From contig JBBRYN010000107.1 in NCBI GenBank assembly GCA_038237645.1, forward strand, positions 1 through 7,053: a stretch of 7,053 nt of DNA, in the 5' to 3' direction. Of the stretch, positions 5,532 through 7,053 are shown in pieces. Each line of letters starts with the position of its first letter. Position 1 is the stretch's first letter. A model generated the notes under the pieces. It was not told where the DNA came from, did not search any database, and saw nothing but the letters and a program-made list of their open reading frames with translations. The stretch comes from QHCA01 sp038237645. Lineage in GTDB: Bacteria; Actinomycetota; Actinomycetes; Mycobacteriales; QHCA01. A program made the position numbers and the translations under genes.

Positions 5532-5849
5532 GTGGAGATGACCCAGTTGCTCAAGAGGTGCTGGACCTCGCGGTGGCCGCACCGCAAGTACCACGGTCTC
5601 AACGCGGCCGGCCGGGCCGCGCTTGCCACCCAGACCAAGGGCTGGACCGTAGTCGCCCGGACGCCGCCGAGATCGTTGTCCTGCGATCCGCTCTCCGAAC
5701 CGATGGATTCCAGCCGTGCTACTTGGTGGGTGATGACCCCGACGGCGCTCCGGGCGCACAGAAAGTCCCCAGCAATCTCCCCCCCGGAGCGCGACCTCAT
5801 CGGGGATGCTTGTGTCATGGGTGAGGGTCCGGACGGCGGCGCGTCATGA
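5532..5849 (+). CDS. Doubtful 105-aa ORF, translationally coupled to the YbhN-like gene
   Basis: For it: a promoter with operator just upstream, a strong SD run (GGAGGAGAGGAGG, 5515-5527) 4 nt before GTG 5532 (ATG 5538 is an in-frame alternative), and an ATGA overlap in which its TGA (5847-5849) shares bases with the next gene's ATG. Against it: the protein is basic, low in recognisable structure (WTSRWPHRKYHG near the start, TWWVMTPTALRAHRKSP near 64-80) and matches no family I know. It has no signal peptide or membrane helix. It may be a leader peptide whose role is to deliver ribosomes to the next gene, a degraded gene, or a genuine small protein. Confidence 0.4.
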   Translation: MEMTQLLKRCWTSRWPHRKYHGLNAAGRAALATQTKGWTVVARTPPRSLSCDPLSEPMDSSRATWWVMTPTALRAHRKSPAISPPERDLIGDACVMGEGPDGGAS

Positions 5850-6874
5850 CGTCGGTCGCGCTCGTGCCTGCGGGCAGCGACCAGGACGTTGTCCCGCGCG
5901 GATACGACCCCGACGGGCCACCCGTGGTGCCGCAGCCGGCCCATCGCCCCCTGCGCACACTCGGCCGCTACACCATGCTGGGCGTGGTGCTGGGTCTGGC
6001 CGGTTGGATCCTGCTTCCGCAGGTCGGCCAGGTTCCTCGGATGCTCACCGTCTTGGGGTCGGCCAACCCGTGGTGGCTGGCCGCTGCTGCAGGCGCCGCC
6101 GTGAGCACTTTCCTGGCCAGCACCGTGTCGATGATCGGTGCGGCCGGCGGCCCGCTCCCGCTGCTGCGAACCGCCGTCGTGGAAGTCGCTGCCGCGGCCG
6201 CCAACCGGCTGACGCCGGCCGGGCTCGGCCGGGTAGTCATCCTGTCCCGCTACTACCGGCTCAACGGACGCACCCGTGCGCAGGCGGCGACTGCCACCGG
6301 CGTGAACGTCGCTGCGGGCGGCGCCGTGCACACGATTGCGCTTGCCGTCGGCGGCGCGCTGTTCGTGACCGGCAGCGCCGGCCCGGCCGTGGGCCGGCAC
6401 ATTCCCAGCTGGCCCTGGCTGCTCGCGGGCGCCGGCGGCCTGCTCACCGCCCTGCTCATCGCCGTCACCCGAACGGCGAGCAGGTGGCGACGGCCGCTGA
6501 CGGACGCGGCCCAGCAGTTCATGCTGGTCGCCCGCCGTCCCCGTTCAGCTGCCGCGTTGATCGGCGGATCGGTGGCCCTCAACGCCGCGTACATCCTGAC
6601 CCTGGCCTTCTCGGTGATCGCCGTCGGCGGTCACGTACCCCTGACCACCCTGGCGTTCCTGTACCTTGCCGGCTCGGCCGCGGCCAATGCCACGCCTGTC
6701 CCGGCCGGCCTCGGCGTCATGGATGCCGCTCTCGTCGCCGGACTCACCACCTTCGGGGTCGCACCGGCGAGCGCTTTGGCGGGGGTCCTGCTCTACCGCT
6801 TCTTCACCTACTGGCTCCCGCTACTGCCTGGGCTGTGGTGCCTGCACAGCCTGAAGACCCGGAACCTGCTATGA
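5846..6874 (+). CDS. YbhN/UPF0104-like integral membrane protein (lysylphosphatidylglycerol synthase TM domain family)
   Basis: The product has 342 aa with a 36-residue hydrophilic N terminus and about seven or eight membrane helices, the PF03706 domain (LPG_synthase_TM). Family marks: NRLTPAGLGRVVILSRYYRL at 120-139, and NATPVPAGLGVMDAALVAGL at 281-300 followed by LLYRFFTYWLPLLPGL. The usual acidic residue after PxPGGLGxx is Glu; here it is Asp (VMDAAL). Family members include the flippase half of MprF and standalone proteins thought to move lipids or isoprenoid-linked molecules across the membrane. No soluble LPG-synthase (GNAT-like) domain is attached, so aminoacyl-lipid synthesis is not claimed. 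A stop at 5822-5824 in this frame fixes the start at ATG 5846. There is no SD, consistent with coupling to the ORF that overlaps it by ATGA. An ISL3-type element begins about 40 bp after the stop; the gene itself looks intact. Confidence 0.85.
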   Translation: MTSVALVPAGSDQDVVPRGYDPDGPPVVPQPAHRPLRTLGRYTMLGVVLGLAGWILLPQVGQVPRMLTVLGSANPWWLAAAAGAAVSTFLASTVSMIGAAGGPLPLLRTAVVEVAAAAANRLTPAGLGRVVILSRYYRLNGRTRAQAATATGVNVAAGGAVHTIALAVGGALFVTGSAGPAVGRHIPSWPWLLAGAGGLLTALLIAVTRTASRWRRPLTDAAQQFMLVARRPRSAAALIGGSVALNAAYILTLAFSVIAVGGHVPLTTLAFLYLAGSAAANATPVPAGLGVMDAALVAGLTTFGVAPASALAGVLLYRFFTYWLPLLPGLWCLHSLKTRNLL

Positions 6875-6914
6875 GCCAGTCTCACCGGCGCACATGGTGC
6901 ACATAGCAATTGAT

Positions 6915-7053
6915 GGGCTCCTCGCTAGATCGTGTGGATTTGGGGTAGCGGGAGCTTCCCGGCGATGAGGTAGATGATGGTGATCATCTTGGGTTTGGAG
7001 CGGTAGCCCCGGGCTCGGCGTTTCGCGGCCTGGATGAGCGAGTTCGTGCCCTC
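6915..7053 (-). mobile_element. Left end of an ISL3-family insertion sequence
   Basis: GGGCTCCTCGC from 6915 resembles the GG(C/G)TCTTC-like tips of ISL3-family inverted repeats, and the transposase stop codon falls within 10-13 bp of it, a compact arrangement usual for these elements. ISL3 elements make an 8-bp target duplication, so CAATTGAT (6907-6914) is the predicted left copy. The other end is outside the window, so the tip is provisional. Confidence 0.55.
6925..7053 (-). CDS. C-terminal fragment of an ISL3-family transposase (runs off the right edge)
   Basis: The minus-strand frame entering at 7053 gives 42 residues ending at TAG (complement of 6925-6927). It contains EGTNSLIQAAKRRARGYR and YLIAGKLPLP, the hallmark C-terminal end of ISL3-family (DDE) transposases, including the Glu before G-x-NSLIQAAK that I take as the third catalytic acid of the DDE triad. 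The frame uses G/C-rich third positions and shows no disruption. It has no start in the window, as the 5' part lies to the right. Confidence 0.85.
   Translation of the reverse strand, partial: EGTNSLIQAAKRRARGYRSKPKMITIIYLIAGKLPLPQIHTI

Noticed and set aside
5558..5824. 88-codon plus-strand frame overlapping the 105-aa ORF
   Set aside because: It has no close SD and no coupling to the next gene. The 5532 frame has both, though neither product is recognisable.
5261..6400. 380-codon open frame on the minus strand
   Set aside because: It is antisense to the YbhN-like gene, crosses the promoter/operator region, has Arg/Gly/Gln/His-rich composition with no domain, and is explained by high GC content.
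6885..6905. GCACAT repeats after the YbhN-like gene as a terminator
   Set aside because: The only stem is four base pairs (GCAC/GTGC) with a 3-nt loop, too weak to call.

Overview
The window is high-GC DNA with strongly G/C-biased third codon positions, Shine-Dalgarno (SD) sequences of the GGAGG type, and gene families typical of actinobacteria: a MocR regulator next to an EamA exporter, a DUF4097 beta-solenoid protein and a YbhN/LPG-synthase-type membrane protein. The host is most likely a soil or plant-associated, mycelial-type actinobacterium. The genus cannot be read from the sequence.

Layout. (1) 1-141: the 5' end of a leftward transposase gene, probably IS256/mutator family, with a plausible element end near 141. 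(2) 71-838: a DUF4097-type beta-solenoid protein with seven [T/S]xNGN motifs. Its usual N-terminal region appears to be missing where the insertion sequence (IS) begins. (3) 792-1808 (minus) and 1867-3348 (plus): a divergent EamA exporter / MocR regulator pair. The 58-bp gap carries an AGTGGTCTA box like the published PdxR operator and a nested dyad. (4) 3381-3590: a small unknown protein, 69 aa, just behind the regulator. (5) 3671-4678: a zinc-independent MDR-family NADPH oxidoreductase. (6) 4696-5169 (minus): an unknown four-helix membrane protein, convergent with the oxidoreductase. (7) 5170-5531: no gene, but a promoter whose spacer holds a 19-bp near-palindrome. (8) 5532-5849 and 5846-6874: a doubtful 105-aa ORF coupled by ATGA overlap to a YbhN-like membrane protein. 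(9) 6915-7053: the 3' end of an ISL3-family transposase, reading leftward.

How the parts fit. The best-supported functional unit is the MocR/EamA pair, in which a PLP-sensing regulator probably controls export or uptake of an amine, amino acid or vitamin-like metabolite. The second possible unit is the repressible-looking promoter at 5479-5507 driving the coupled pair that ends in the YbhN-like protein. The other genes show no obvious shared pathway. With an IS fragment at each edge and one gene probably cut by an IS, this looks like a small accessory segment remodelled by insertion rather than one dedicated system. I see no CRISPR array, tRNA, rRNA, or phage or defence module.
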